A stretch of DNA of 64,000 bases from Rhinopithecus roxellana (Eukaryota; Chordata; Mammalia; Primates; Cercopithecidae). Below are positions 45,536-58,020 of the stretch, one piece after another. The position numbers were made by a program, and so were the translations under genes. The stretch is taken from contig NC_044553.1 of the NCBI RefSeq assembly GCF_007565055.1, positions 45,001,420-45,065,419 on the forward strand, in the 5' to 3' direction. Numbering within the stretch: the first letter of the stretch is position 1; each line of letters begins with the position of its first letter. The notes beneath the pieces are model-generated. The model saw only the letters and a list, made by a program, of their open reading frames with translations, did not search any database and had not been told where the DNA came from.

Positions 45536-46069
45536 CAGGCTGTGTTCTCTACCTCTATAGAGCAGCGTTACTCCTGGGGTTAGCAAGTCTGGGTGGGCTC
45601 CCTGAGGACCCTATGGAGGACATTGACTATATTCTGATTGGGGCTTACTGGGGTCATTGCTGGGGTGGGCACAACCTCTCTCTAGACAAGGTGTCACATT
45701 TTTTGGCAGGTACCCCACGTTTGGCAATAGGTGAAGCTGAGGGAGATAGCCTAAAGGCAAGATTTTCTGAAGCAACTCTGCTGTGGCCCAGCTAAAGGCC
45801 GCGGGTCCAGGAGGTGTGGTCAGGGGCAGAGTGACAGCGGTTAAAAGGCTTATTTAGAATGGGAGGCAGTGGTGGTACAGTAGAAGGGGTGCTGCTGCGT
45901 TTGGAGCCAGATTAGGCTAGGACTCTGTGTCATTGGATAGTGTGTCCCTAGTACTTAGTGTTATTCAGCTGGGGCTAAATAAATACATGCTTAATGAAAA
46001 GAGGAAGGAAGGAAGGAGACAAGGATGCACACGAGGAAGAACTAAGCCTTACTCCTTGCTCTGCCACCT
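45536..46069. other. Mostly unique, with MIR/L2 pieces
   Basis: A MIR head (GTGGTGGTACAGTAGAAGGGGTGC...GGAGCCAGATTAGGC) lies at 45862-45925 and an L2/MIR tail word (GTACTTAGTG...CTAAATAAATACATG) at 45950-45990. (GGAA)n occurs at 46002-46017. No gene; a 132-codon plus-strand frame (45397-45795) runs over the preceding MIR and is chance. Confidence 0.45.
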
Positions 46070-46175
46070 GAAACCTGGAACCTCAGTTTCTTCATTTGTA
46101 AAATGTGGTTGATAATATTTACTGCAGAAGTTTGTTACGATTCACCGTGACACAGCATTTTAATCTGTAAAGTAT
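46070..46175 (+). mobile_element. MIR fragment
   Basis: ACCTCAGTTTCTTCATTTGTAAAATGTGGTTGATAATATTTAC with a diverged tail to ATCTGTAAAGTATTACC. Confidence 0.65.
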
Positions 46176-46694
46176 TACCTCTCTATGGTGATGATAATCA
46201 GAGCGGACAGTTGGAGGAAATAAGAGAAAGTGAACATAGAAACTGAGGCAGATGTCAGTCAGACCAAAAATCTGATAAGCAATGCCATTTCCATGATGAT
46301 GAACCAACCAGGAAAAAGACTCCCAACTGTGTCTGAATTTAGCATGGATATTGATTCTTTGGATTTATTTTCTTCCTTCAGTTTACTTCATTTATTTTTT
46401 AGAGAAAAGAGGCAAATAATAAAGTAAACTTACTTAGGATATTTTCCTTTGTTATCTGGGTTTTATCTAGAATATTGAAAGCCCACCCAGTGACTCTCAT
46501 TCTGTATTATAAAGATGTTGAGATTCATGCTCATTAGCAGCATCCTTGACCGTGAAGGAAATACTCAAGTTTATTTCACATCATTTATGTCCTAAGTCCT
46601 TTTGCAGCTTTTGCTCTCCTAAGTGAGACCTGTGCAAATCTTGGGTTCTTGACAGCACTGCCTTACACTTCTTTTTGTTGCTGCCTCCATGGTT
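46176..46694. other. Unique sequence
   Basis: No recognised repeat or gene. Confidence 0.5.
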
Positions 46695-46860
46695 AGCACA
46701 GTAGTAGTTCTAGACCTGCTATGTGCCAGGCATTATACTAGGGAATGAGATTATATCATGAGCAAGACACGGACCTTTCCCTCAAGAGGGATATAGCTTA
46801 GTGAGGGAGACAAATGAAAAGGCAATTACGATAGTAATAATTGCTCACATACTAATTGTT
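46695..46860 (-). mobile_element. L2 LINE, 3' region
   Basis: Antisense L2: AGACCTGCTATGTGCCAGGCATTATACTAGGGAATGAG, AGCAAGACACGGACCTTTCCCTCAAGAGGG, CTTAGTGAGGGAGACAAATG. The match to the antisense L2 phrase CTATGTGCCAGGCACTG...TGAGGGAGACA is good. Confidence 0.8.
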
Positions 46861-47394
46861 TGGTTGATTATCAATAATTGTGGAAAGGAAATTCTTTTGG
46901 GCTAGCTATGAAATAACCTGGATGTGAAATGAGTCAGCCTATAATCAGAATAGAAGAAAAAAGTAACAGTTCAGATTTTGTGCCTGCGTGTTTTGCACAT
47001 ATTGTTTTAAGTCCCTGCTTTTTCAGTGCTCGAGAAACAATATCTTCCCGTTTTGCAGCAGAGATGACTGAGACTCAGAGGAATTAGGTATATTTGTTAC
47101 AATGGTTAGACGCACCTAAATCTTGCTCTTTCTACTATACCATATTATAATTAAATGATGTGCCCAAGTAAATAAAACCATTTTTTTTTAACCTGTCACT
47201 ACCCCCCGACTTAAATGTGTCAGGGAATTCCTGAGGTCTAGAGTCAGGGTGTCTTGGATGAGGCACTTGAGGCTGGGACAGGAGCCTGGCCGCCATTTTT
47301 GGCTTTATTTGCAGTGAGGCAAGAGTGCTACCTTCTTAGCATCAGCCTGTGTGATGACGCAAATGTTCTCAGTGGATCTTGGCAGCAGGGAGAA
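46861..47394. other. Unique sequence with a MIR-like piece
   Basis: No gene. Near 46980-47140 the phrase TGTTTTAAGTCCCTGCTTTTTC ... CCGTTTTGCAGCAGAGATGACTGAGACTCAGAGG looks like an antisense MIR core (cf. CCATTTTACAGATGAGGAAACTGAGGC). Confidence 0.45.
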
Positions 47395-47600
47395 GTGGTT
47401 AAGGCTCCACTGGCTTCAGCAGTGCTGAATGTGAGTTCCAAAGCAGCCTTTGTATCTATGTCACTCTGAGCAAATTCCTCATCTGTAAATCGGGAATAAT
47501 AATAATACATACCTCATAGGATTGCTGTATTCAATCAGATAATATATATAAGGTGCTCATCAAGCATGAGACACAGTAATAGTTATTAGCTATTTTTCTT
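47395..47600 (+). mobile_element. MIR SINE
   Basis: Head GTGGTTAAGGCTCCACTGGCTTC, core TATCTATGTCACTCTGAGCAAATTCC, CTCATCTGTAAATCGGGAATAATAATAATACATACC, TCATAGGATTGCTG and tail ATATATATAAGGTGCTCATC. Good MIR order. Confidence 0.85.
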
Positions 47601-48414
47601 TATCCATCAGAGATTTCTAAAGATGGAGTCAGATGGCAGAGGATCACTTGGAAAGACTAAGTGCAGAGTGAACTTAAGCATTAGATTGGTAATCTGAGCA
47701 ATTCAGTACACCAACAGGCCAATGTATGTGTCTTCTGGAAGTTCTAGGACCCTCAAAGACCATCTTTAGGTTTTCTTAGTTCGCATTTCATAGTGCCTAG
47801 CAGAATAGTAAGATGCTCTTAGTAAATGACTTCTTAAGAGTGTGTGGTACTAATGAGAGGTAACTTACCGGTGGAGAAAGCTACATCCCCTTCCAATTTC
47901 AGTTTCTTAGGCGTCCTATTTCTTTAGCACTTGATGACACTACCAAGACACATGTCAGGAAGGTGGTCTGCCCAGCCATCCCAGGAGCTGCTCTGATGTG
48001 AAGGGAGCTCTCCACTGTTTCTAGGGTACACAACACTCTCACCTAGTAGAAACCAACATCCCGACTGTAAAGGGATCGTGCAGATGTTAACTTTCCTAAT
48101 TCCTCTGGTAAGTTCTGGTCTCTGTGGCTCTTCCTGTCCAAGCTGTTCTTGGGCTTATGCATGAACAGAGCAGGGGCCTCTATCCACCTCATCAGCCCCC
48201 AGACATCTGGGATGCCTTGAGGGAGCCAATTAATGAAAAGCGTGTCTCAAATGCAAATATGTCCATTCAGTAGTTATGCTTTATAAGAAGTAAAGTAGGT
48301 TTTGTTGGTTGTTTTTTTTCTTATTGTCAAATTCTTTTTTTTGTCCTCTCTTCACTGACATACTGTATTGTTTTTAGAGGGTAGCATGTTTGAAGAGAAG
48401 TTACATTACTTAAA
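47601..48414. other. Unique sequence
   Basis: No gene. A short L2/MIR-like tail word (CATAGTGCCTAGCAGAATAGTAAGATGC) occurs near 47790. Otherwise unrecognised. Confidence 0.45.
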
Positions 48415-48880
48415 GTTTTTTATTGCAAGTAACAGAAAAGTTTAATGTAATACTGGCTGTGAAACAATTTAGAAATTTACAATGTCATATAACAAGAAGG
48501 TCAGAAGTAGAATGGTCTCCAGGGCAGATTCAGCTGCTCAGTGACGTCATTGAGGATCCCAGTTCTCTGGGCCTCTTAGCTCCACCATGCTGTGTGTGTC
48601 AGATTTTGCCCTCACCCTGGCACTCCTCATCCAGACAAGACAATGTTCAGAGGAAGAAAAAGATGATATATTTCATGTGTCTATATTTTTGGACCTAAGG
48701 ACCTGGCAGCCTTCCCTCACATTTTATTGGTCAGGATTCTGTCCCATGCCCATCCCTAGCAAGGGGAATGGGATGACCATAATTGGCCCAAACATTTGGG
48801 GTAGAATGGGTGTTGGGTTGAGAGGCCATGACCCCTGTGGTAATCACAGACACTATTTTAAGCTTGCGGTTTCAGGTTGG
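48415..48880 (-). mobile_element. Ancient interspersed repeat, family unassigned
   Basis: TTATTGCAAGTAACAGAAAAG, CAGCTGCTCAGTGACGTCATTGAGGATCC, CTCATTTTATTGGTCAGG, CCATGCCCATCCCTAGCAAGG and ATAATTGGCCCAAACATTTGG resemble a high-copy old repeat in primate DNA (recurrent ...TTGGCCAGGCCTGGGTCACATGCCCA... motifs), but I cannot place it in a family. Confidence 0.4.
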
Positions 48881-50429
48881 TGCCTACTCCAGCACCATGA
48901 ATGCAATAGGCTTTTAGCAGATAGTTGCCCATGATGGCATAAAAGATGTAGGTTTTACCAGTCAAAACAGTTTGATTCTGCTGTTTTGAGGCTCTTTAAT
49001 GCCTTAGTCTAGTCTAGACAAACTGTAAGGTCTCCACGTGGTCTCTACACTTATGATGCCTATCTGTGCTGTAGCACAAAAGCAGGAACTTGAGAGTGGC
49101 CAAAAGCCCCACTCTGTGGTTTGGCAGGCCCACTGAAGGCTCTTGTCCACATCCCTCCCTGCAGGCAGGAGAGACTATTAGTGCAGAGCTGGCTTCCTCG
49201 ACCCAGCTCATGTAGAGAGGGAGGAATTCCCAAGGTACGTTGCTCTGAGCTGGCCTTTCTGGTTTCTGTGGCTTCACTTGCCCACTGATTAACTGTGAGT
49301 ATCACGAGGCCTAGATAATATCACCATGGTCATTTGAATAATAAAATCAAGTTATTCCATCATTTCACTTTTCCTTTGAGGGGGAAAAACATTTGGAACA
49401 CAAGGCCCATCAAGACCTTTCCTGTTTCTGATGTCTCTATCACAGACTTGGCTGCAAAGGTTAAATGTTTTGGATTACAAAATGTACAGTATAAGGGGGT
49501 CTCCCTATAAATCAACAAGGCAGGTATGTTAAACACAGAAAAATATCTACAGCTGTTCTCTTACTCATCCTGCTTGTTATTTAACTCAGTCTGGGCCCTA
49601 AGGAACATTTTTAGTTGTACTGTCAACAGTTTCAAAACAAAGAAGAAACTGCGACTGGCAAATGAGGAACCCAGCTGGTCCTCTGTTTAGGCTCCCACTG
49701 CATATACTTTAATCCTGACACCTGCAAGCTATTTAATCAGGATTTACAATTGAACATGAAGGATGAGGGGTCCGCAGGGCTGTGTTCTTAGTGTTTGGAT
49801 TGCAAATGATGGAGAAAAACTTTGTTATCGGATGTTGTAGTTATTTGAAGTTGGGTGCCCTCTAACCCACAGGGAACCCAGCATCATTTATCACTCCCCA
49901 GAAAAAAACTCAGCTCAGGCGGACGCTGCCCCTCACAGCATAACATTCTATTTTTGCTTTTCCTGTATTCTAGAGTAAACAAACTTGAAACTTATGAACA
50001 ATGAGAAAAATAACTTACAGAGAGCATTTGGCAGGAGAGAAGAGTTCGAAGTGAAGTAGTGAAAGCACAATATTCATTTAGACACAAAGCAAAATGTAGA
50101 CCAGGGCATTTGTCTACAATCTGGCCAAGGTGTGCCATGTTCAGAAGGTTCTCTACTTAAAAACGTATCGACTTTCACGGAAAAGAACAAAGTCTTGAGC
50201 CAGAGCTCAAGATGCCTAACACAACAGATGGAATTTATAGTTGCTTGTAAATGAACAAATTACCCAAATGTATTTTAGAAAATGCACTAATTTTGGACTT
50301 GTGAAAATTGCCTTAGGAAAAGCCTTGAAAGTTTAGAATGGAAACTTTCTGTAAGTTGAGGAGCTTCTGTAATGATGTGACTGAAAGGAGTCTACACAAA
50401 TGGCAACTGATCACTACTTAGTGAGTCCC
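48881..50429. other. Unique sequence
   Basis: About 1.5 kb with no recognised repeat or gene. Candidate for conserved non-coding sequence; only an alignment could tell. Confidence 0.45.
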
Positions 50430-50560
50430 GACTGGGCTGTTGCGGGAGAGATGAAGAAGCAGAAAAGATGAACCAGGGCAGAGTCCCTGCCCTCATGGAG
50501 CTTCTAGTCTGTTTGAGGGGAGGAGAATGTCCTGGTTTAGACAATAAGATAAAAGGTTAA
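50430..50560 (-). mobile_element. L2 fragment
   Basis: Antisense L2: GAAGCAGAAAAGATGAACCAGGGCAGAGTCCCTGCCCTCATGGAGC, then TTCTAGTCTGTTTGAGGGGAGG. The middle phrase (TCCCTGCCCTCATGGAGCTT) is close to consensus. Confidence 0.75.
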
Positions 50561-51589
50561 AACATGTACAATAAAAAGAATCTCAGAAGAGATGTTCCCT
50601 GCCAACTGGAGTAGTAAAATAAAACTTACTGAAGAACTAGGAGTATGAGTTGAAAATACAAGTGATTGAAGCAGTGATTGCAACATATTCTAGTATGAAG
50701 AGACACAAATGATATTCAATGGATGTTTACATTTAGAATCCATTAATTGAGAAATACTTAATAAAAAGCTAGCTTGAATTCATGTACATTAAAATATGTT
50801 TGCATTTCTTACCATAGCAATATTTACAAAGATTCGGAAAACAGTACAAAGAGGTCCAAGATACAATACTCATCCAATGTTTAAGATATGGTCTGCACAT
50901 GGCTTCATAGCCCTTCCTTGTAAAAGCTCTGATCCTTAGTCCTAGGGCTATGAAGTCCACTGCTTAGTAAACACTGGCTTAGATTAGTGTGTTTGGGTGC
51001 TTATGAAACTGCCCTAACGGGTATTAGAGACTAATAAATTGGGCAGATGGTCCTGTGGATACCTTCAGACACACTTTAGGGACAGGGGCCTGGCTGTAGC
51101 TTAAGTGGCAACTTTTCCTTCACTATATCTACCAGCAATTTAATACTTCCAGCAGTTCCTTTCTCTCCATCCACCTGTTCCAATATGCCCAGGTTGATGA
51201 GTGACATAAGTTCAAAGGAATCTAGAGAGGCAGGGCTAAGAATGATGGTACAATTCTGTTATCTTCTACTGGGTCTGGACTCGCTTAAACTGAGAATTCT
51301 TTGACTGTATACCTATGCCACTTTGAAAAATATTTATTGATTTATTTAAATCGACAGAATGTTCCTGCAAATCTATGTGACTTTTACAGACCACCAGAGA
51401 ATTAGGTTTACCGGTTTCTCTTGAAAACATTTTATCCAAATGAATAAAGGAAATGTGCTCATTTTTTTGAATGTGACAGTAGCAAATGCTTGCTTATTTT
51501 TGTAAACATTCAAAATACAAGATTCAGAAGCAAACTTAGCCAGTATTCTGCTGTGATCATTTGGCACATACCTCATTTTATAATCTGAT
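50561..51589. other. Unique AT-rich sequence
   Basis: No recognised repeat or gene. Confidence 0.5.
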
Positions 51590-51830
51590 ATAGTCAGATT
51601 ATTTTAAATCTTGATTTTTAGTAACTGAATAATATTTGATCACATGACTATTCCATATATATATTTAACTAATCCCCTTTGTGTTATACATTTATGTTGT
51701 TACCATCTTTTTAAACCTTTAATAGACGGTGCAGTGATAAATATTTTTAAACATAAATCTTTATGCCTAGCTCTAAGGAAATGCAGCTTTATTTGATCAA
51801 ATGCCTTAAACTCTATAGTTCGGGATTTTC
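51590..51830 (-). mobile_element. L1M LINE 3' region
   Basis: Antisense old L1: ACTGAATAATATTTGATCACATGAC, TTAACTAATCCCCTTTGTG, ATTTATGTTGTTACCATC, TAGACGGTGCAGTGATAAATATTTTTAAAC, TCTTTATGCC. The order is that of an L1M tail (cf. ATTTAACCAGTCCCC ... CAATGCTGCAATGAACATCC). Confidence 0.6.
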
Positions 51831-51876
51831 TCATCTCGTTTTGGCTTTCTATATCAGTTTCAGATTCCCTTTTTTT

Positions 51877-54800
51877 CCAGCTTTATTGAGATATAATTGA
51901 AAAATCGTGGATATTCAAGGTGTATCACTGTGATCACTTGAAATACATATACATTATGTAATGATTACCCAGTCAAATTAATGAACACATTCATCACCAT
52001 CCATAGTTACCATCTGTGTGTGTATATATGTGTGGTGAAGATGCTTAAAATCTGTTATCAAATTTCAAGTAAGCAATGCATATAATTAATTATAGTCACC
52101 TTGCTGTACATTTGATCCTCAGATGTATTCATCTTGCAAATGAAAGTTTGTACTCTTTGACCAACATCTCCCCACTTTCTCCATCCTCACAACCTCAACC
52201 CCTTGACAACCATTGTTCTACTCTCTGCTTCTATGCGTTTGGCTTTTTAAGATTGCAATATAAGCGAGATCATATAAATTTGTTTCTCTGTGTCTGGCTT
52301 ATTTCACTTAGCATAGTGTCCTCCAGCTTCATCAGTGTTGTCACAGATGACAGGATTTCCTTATATTTTATGGTTCAGTAATGTTCCCTTTTGTATCTCA
52401 CATTTTGTTCATTTATCTGTTGATGGACACTTAGGTTGTTTCCGTATCTTGGCTATTGTAAATAATGCTGCAATGAACATGGGGGTGCAGGTATCTCTTT
52501 GAGATACTAATTTTATTTCCTTTGGATATACACCAAGAAGTGAGATTGCTGGATCATACAGTAGTTCTATTGTTAATTTCTTGATGACCCTCCATACTGT
52601 TTTCCATAATGGCTGTACCAATTTAAATTCCCGTCAACAGTTTGCAAGGGTTCCCATTTCCCCAAACCCTTGTTGACACTTATCTCTTGTCTTTTTGATA
52701 CTAGCCATTCTAGCAGGTGTGAGATGATATCTCATTATTGTTTTGATTTATATTTCTCTAATGAATATTGATATTGAGTACCTTTTCGTATACCTATTGG
52801 CCATTTATTGTCTTTAAAAAAGTCCCTTCAGGTGCTTTCCCCACTTTTTGGTTGCGCTTTTTTGTTGTTGTTGTTGTTTGTGTTTTTTTGCTCTTGAGTG
52901 GTGAGATCCCTATATATTTTGGATGTTAGCACTTTATCAGGTATATAGTTTGCAAATATTTTCTCCTGTTCTGTAGGTTGCCTTTTCATTTTGCTAACTG
53001 ACTCATTTGCTGTGAGGAAGCTTTGTACTTTGACGTAGATCCACTTGTTTGTTTTTGCTTTTGTTGCCTCTGCTTTTGGTAGCAAATCCAAAAAATCATC
53101 GACAAGACCAATGTCAAAGTCTTTTCTCTGTGTTTCCTCCTCCTAGAAGTTTTATGGTTTCAGATCTTACATTTAAGTATTTCATCCATTTCAAGTTAAT
53201 TTTTGTATATGGTGTAAGAAAAGAGCCCAAGTTCATTCTTTTGCATATGGATATTTAGTTTCCTCAACATCACTTACTGAGGAGACTATTCTTTTCCCAT
53301 TATGTATTACTGGCAATCTTGTCAAAGATTAGTATATTTGCACGAGTTTGTTTCTAGACCTTCTGTTCTTTTTCACTGGTCTCTGTGTGTGTATGTGTGC
53401 GAGTATGTTTAACCAGAACTATACTATTTTGATTACTATAGCTGTATAATAAAATTTGAATACGTGATTTGTGGATGTGTGATGCCAGCAGCTTTGTTCT
53501 TCTTTCTCTAGATTGCTTTGGCTATTCAGATCTTTGTGGTTCCATATATATTTTAGAATTTTTTTTCTATGTCTGTGAAAAATGCCATGTGAAATTTGAT
53601 GGGGATTGCATTAAATCTGTAGGTCACTTTGGGTAGTATGGACATTTTAACAATATTCTTCCAATCCATGGACATGGGATATTTTTTCATTGTTTTTTTT
53701 TCAATTTCTTTTATGAATATCTTGTAGTTTTTGGTGTATAGATCTTTTCCTTTCCTAGTTAAATTTATTTCTAAGTATTTTATTCTTTTTGATACCAAGG
53801 GCATACAAAGGTTAAGATAATAATATGAACTATTATGTGTCAACAAACTAGATAGCCTAGAAGAAATGGATAAATTGCTAGATGCATACAACCTACTAAG
53901 ACTGAATCATGAAGAAATAGAAAATCTGAACAGACCAATAATGGGCAAGAAATTCAGTCAGTAGTCAAAAACCTCCCAACAAAGAAAAGCCCAGAACCAG
54001 ATGGCTTAGTGAATAAATTCTATCAAGAATTTAAAGAAGAATTGGCATTAATTCTTCTTAATTAATGCCAATTCTTCTTAAACCTTTTCAAAAATGCAAA
54101 GAGGAGGGAACATTTCCAAATTTGACTTTAGAAGGCCAGGATTATCACTGTACCAAAGCCAGATAAGGATACAGGAAGAAAAGAAAATTATAAGACAATA
54201 TCCCTGATGAACATAAATGCAAAAATCCTCAAGAAAATATTAGGAAACCAAATTCAACAGTACATTAAAAGGATCAGAGATCATGCTTAAGTGGGATTTA
54301 TCCCTGGGATGCAAGAATGGTTCAACATATACAAATCACTAAATGTGATATACCACATTAACAGAATAAAGGATAAAACTCACATGCATCATTCAATAGA
54401 CGCAGAAAAAGCATTTGACAAAGTTTACCACCCTTGTATGACAAAAACTCTCCACAAATCAGGTATAGAAAGAATGCTCCTCAGCATAATATAGGTCATA
54501 CATGACAAACCCACAGTTAACATACCCAATGGTGAAAAACTGACAGCTTTTCTTCTAGGATCAGAAATAAAACAAGGATGCATATTGTTGCCACTTCTGT
54601 TCAGTATAGTTGTGGAAGTCCTAGCCAGAACAATTAGCAAGAAAAAGAAGTAAAATACATCCAAATTAGAGAGAAAGAAGTTATAATATGTGACATTATC
54701 ATATGTGAAGTTATGTGTGACATTATGTGTGTAGAAAACTCAAAAGACTCCACCAAAACACTGTTAGAATAAACAAAATCAGCAAAGTCACAGGATACAA

Positions 54801-54930
54801 AACCAATATACAAAACTCAGTTGCATTTCTATACACTAAAAACAAATTATCCAAAGAAGAAATTAAGAAAACCCATTTCCAGAAGCATCAAATTTAGGAA
54901 TAAATTTAACCGAGGAGATGAAAGATTAGA
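51877..54930 (-). mobile_element. Twin-primed L1M LINE (5' part inverted)
   Basis: One L1 (L1MA/L1MB-like) in two opposing segments. 51877-53796 reads antisense from the 3' tail (TTTATTGAGATATAATTG) into ORF2, while 53805-54930 reads in the plus direction across the reverse transcriptase region (words GGATAAATTGCTAGATGC, CAAAGCCAGATAAGGATACAGG, GGGATTTATCCCTGGGATG, GCAGAAAAAGCATTTGACAAAG). Both segments end at the same ORF2 point, INLT-[RE]-[KEM]-KD-like residues (near 53752-53796 and 54883-54930), which is the structure twin priming leaves. ORF2 is broken in both. Confidence 0.88.
54034..54079. repeat. Perfect 20-bp inverted repeat inside the L1
   Basis: AAGAAGAATTGGCATTAATT (54034-54053) and its exact reverse complement (54060-54079) are separated by CTTCTT. 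The usual L1 has only AAGAAGAATTAATACCAATTCTTCT at this point, so the extra arm was made from the other. Confidence 0.95.
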
Positions 54931-56104
54931 CTCCATTTGGGACCTACATTTAGGCATTGGCAAAAGTCCACCAATGCAAGGCAGTGGGGTTGCCTCTTGC
55001 TGGATAAGTTGGAAGAGTCAGAAGAGTAGAATGTTCTCCTTTGTCGTCTTCAGGGGTAGCTTAACTTACGGTTTAATTTTCAGTTTAATTTCTTAGTTTA
55101 TAGGTTACACACAAGGCCTGTTGACTTCCAATTTGGAAGGGTTTTGTTATTCTCATCACATTTGACCATATAAGTTATTGTCCAAAATAGAATACTTTGA
55201 CAATAAAAGGAGGTACTACTATTATGCTAGGACAACAGCATACATTGGGATTGTCCCCAGTAGACCTGAGTACGTGGTTACATTGTCTTCATTTAACCCT
55301 TACATGTATTCCTCATATCTCTGAAAGTTTTCTGAGTAGATCCACAAATACAGTCAGGAATGGATTACATTACTAAGAATTTGAAGGACACAATTTTAGA
55401 ATTTGGTAAGTTAGAAGTTGGGCTAAATCAGGCTAGCATCATGCTGTCAATGAAGAAAAGTTTGATCAAGAAAATAGCATAATATGGAGACTTGTAGGAG
55501 AAAAATCCAGATACCATTTTTACATAATGATTTAAGCAGCTGGTCAAAGAACTTTGAGTCATCAACACTTTATTACTTTAAGTAATTTGTTTATTTTTGT
55601 TAATTTATTTCCATCCTAGACTTTTCTTTTCCTTTGATTGGTCCTTTTGCCCGTAAAAAGATGTGGTTTTATAATAATCCATCTTAAGTGCTATGGCTAT
55701 TAAGGTCTATCTATGAAAATGGACTCTTTTACAGCTAAGAATTATTTAGGGCCATTCTAAACTAATGGAACTGTGGTAGCCTTGATTTCAGACAAACAGA
55801 ATTAAGGAAACAGAACTATTTGCAACAAGATATTAGTTTCTTATATCTTGTATTCACAAAAAGCTTTCCATACTATTTTATTTCACTCTGTCTACTTTCA
55901 GCTTGATATTTGCATACTGATAACCCTCTTTCAAAATAATCACTGAGCTCTTAAGGTACCTAAATACTTCAAAAGCAGTGGAAGACATGGGAAAGTATTG
56001 TCTAATAATTACTTCCTCAGAGTGTGCCAGACCCAGATAATTTCTCAAATTTCTAAGGACTAGAACAATCTATAGGTTACAACATTCTTTCAGAAAAGGG
56101 AAAT
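54931..56104. other. Unique sequence
   Basis: No recognised repeat or gene over about 1.2 kb of AT-rich sequence. Confidence 0.45.
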
Positions 56105-56648
56105 GTAAAAAGTTTTGATAATCAATTTTAAAATCAACATAATCCTAATACCAACATTTGACAAATAACATTAAAAACCTATAGCTCGATCTCACATGTT
56201 AATAAACATGAAAAAATCCTACCTAGTAGTATTAAAAGAATAATATACTAGAATACTTACTGTGCTGTACAGGAATTCATAGATGGTTTGGGGGATATAG
56301 GAATGTATATGTTAAAAGGTCAAAGGACAAAGTCATGCTATCTCAATATATGATCAAAAACCTTAAAATTCAACATTCTTCGTGTTTAAAACTTTAACTT
56401 GATATAGAATGACACACAATGCAACCTTAAAATTACACAGAAACACACATCGCTCTTCAAAACCAATAGCCACACAATGTAATTCTTAATCATGAAACAC
56501 TAGAGGCAGTCTAATTAAAGGAAGAACTAAGACATGGTGCTATCACCACTACTTTTTATATTATGAAAGTTCTAGACAACACTCTAAGTCTTAAAACAGG
56601 AAAGAGTAGGTATTTCTATTTGCAAATAATATGATTATTTATCTAGGC

Positions 56649-56890
56649 CGGGGGTTGATAAACTGTGGCCCAAGTTTAGCCAGTGGGCTGCTTTTGTAAT
56701 GGGATGCTTCTGTAAATAGTTTTTTTTTTTTTTTTGGAAATACAGCCATGCCTTTTTATTTATGTATAATCTGTGGCTGTTTTCACACTACAACAGCAGA
56801 GTTGAATAGTTGTGGCAGAGACCATGTGGCTTACGTAATCCAAAATATTTACTTTCTTGCTCTCTATAGAAAAAAAATTGTTGGCCTCTG
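56649..56890 (+). mobile_element. hAT-type DNA transposon, full length
   Basis: Both ends survive: CGGGGGTTGATAAACTGTGGCCC at 56649 and GTTGGCCTCTG ending at 56890, inverted relative to each other. ATCTAGGC (56641-56648) and ATCTAGAG (56891-56898) match in 6 of 8 bases, the hAT 8-bp target duplication. It carries a poly-T expansion at 56720-56735. Same family as 37085-37577. Confidence 0.85.
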
Positions 56891-56934
56891 ATCTAGAGTA
56901 CAAAGATAGTTTTATAATATACAAACAAAAAATA

Positions 56935-57323
<389 letters not shown>

Positions 57324-57621
57324 CTGTATATTTTTTAAAACATGAAAATAACACATGTAAACATGTAAGAAACAGGCAGGCCTATATGAAGAACATTACC
57401 CAGTTTTAATGAAGTATATAAACAAATATGTAAGTGAATCTAGAATATAATGTATTTTTGAATGGGAAGACTGTCAGATAAATGACAATTCTTCCTATAT
57501 TATTTTATAAGTTTAAAGAAATTTTAATTAAAAATTGTAGTTCTGAGGGGAATCAAAATGATTCTTAATGTTCAAGGATAAAAAAAGTTAACAGATAAAT
57601 GGACTCTCAAATATATAATGC
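57324..57621 (+). mobile_element. Old L1M/HAL1 continuation
   Basis: Diverged A-rich sequence continuing the plus-strand old L1 around the Alu: GAATGGGAAGACTGTCAG, TTTATAAGTTTAAAG, GTTCAAGGATAAAAAAAGTTAACAG. No intact frame. Confidence 0.5.
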
Positions 57622-58020
57622 CAGTCATAATAGAAGTTTATTTCTTATTCACGTAAGTCCAAGGTGGTTATTTCAGCTAGGCAAGCAACTTACTCCCAAA
57701 TAGAAGGATTCATGCACCCAGACTCCTTCTGCTTCATAAATCCTCAACCTCAACCTTGGCTTCCAAGGCCATCTTTGGGACCCAAATTCCAGACAGCTGA
57801 GAAGGGAAAGGCGTGCGGAGAGCTGCTTATGTGAGGTTTTGCTTTTCGAAGCCGTTCTGGAGGTGGCACATATCACTCCTCCTTACTCCTTCAGTCATAT
57901 AACTATTATGCAACCAGCTGCAAGGAAGTCTGGGAAATGTGGTTTACTTGCGTGCCCAGGAGCAAATAAAAATAAAAAGGGTTTAGTGAACAGCCTGCAA
58001 AGTCTGCCATAGCACCAGAT
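57622..58020 (-). mobile_element. Ancient interspersed repeat, family unassigned
   Basis: AGAAGTTTATTTCTTATTCACG, AAGTCCAAGGTGG, CCCAAATTCCAGACAGCTG, GGAGGTGGCACATATCAC, GCAACCAGCTGCAAGGAAGTCTGGGAAATGTGG and ACTTGCGTGCCCAGGAGC recall a repeat with the common word GCTGGGAAATGTAGTC. It is inserted in the old L1. I cannot name the family. Confidence 0.45.

Noticed and set aside
45397..45795. 132-codon plus-strand open frame
   Set aside because: Begins inside a MIR and has no recognisable domain.
53797..53830. Two independent L1 insertions facing each other
   Set aside because: The shared ORF2 breakpoint and matching subfamily look point to one twin-primed insertion rather than two.
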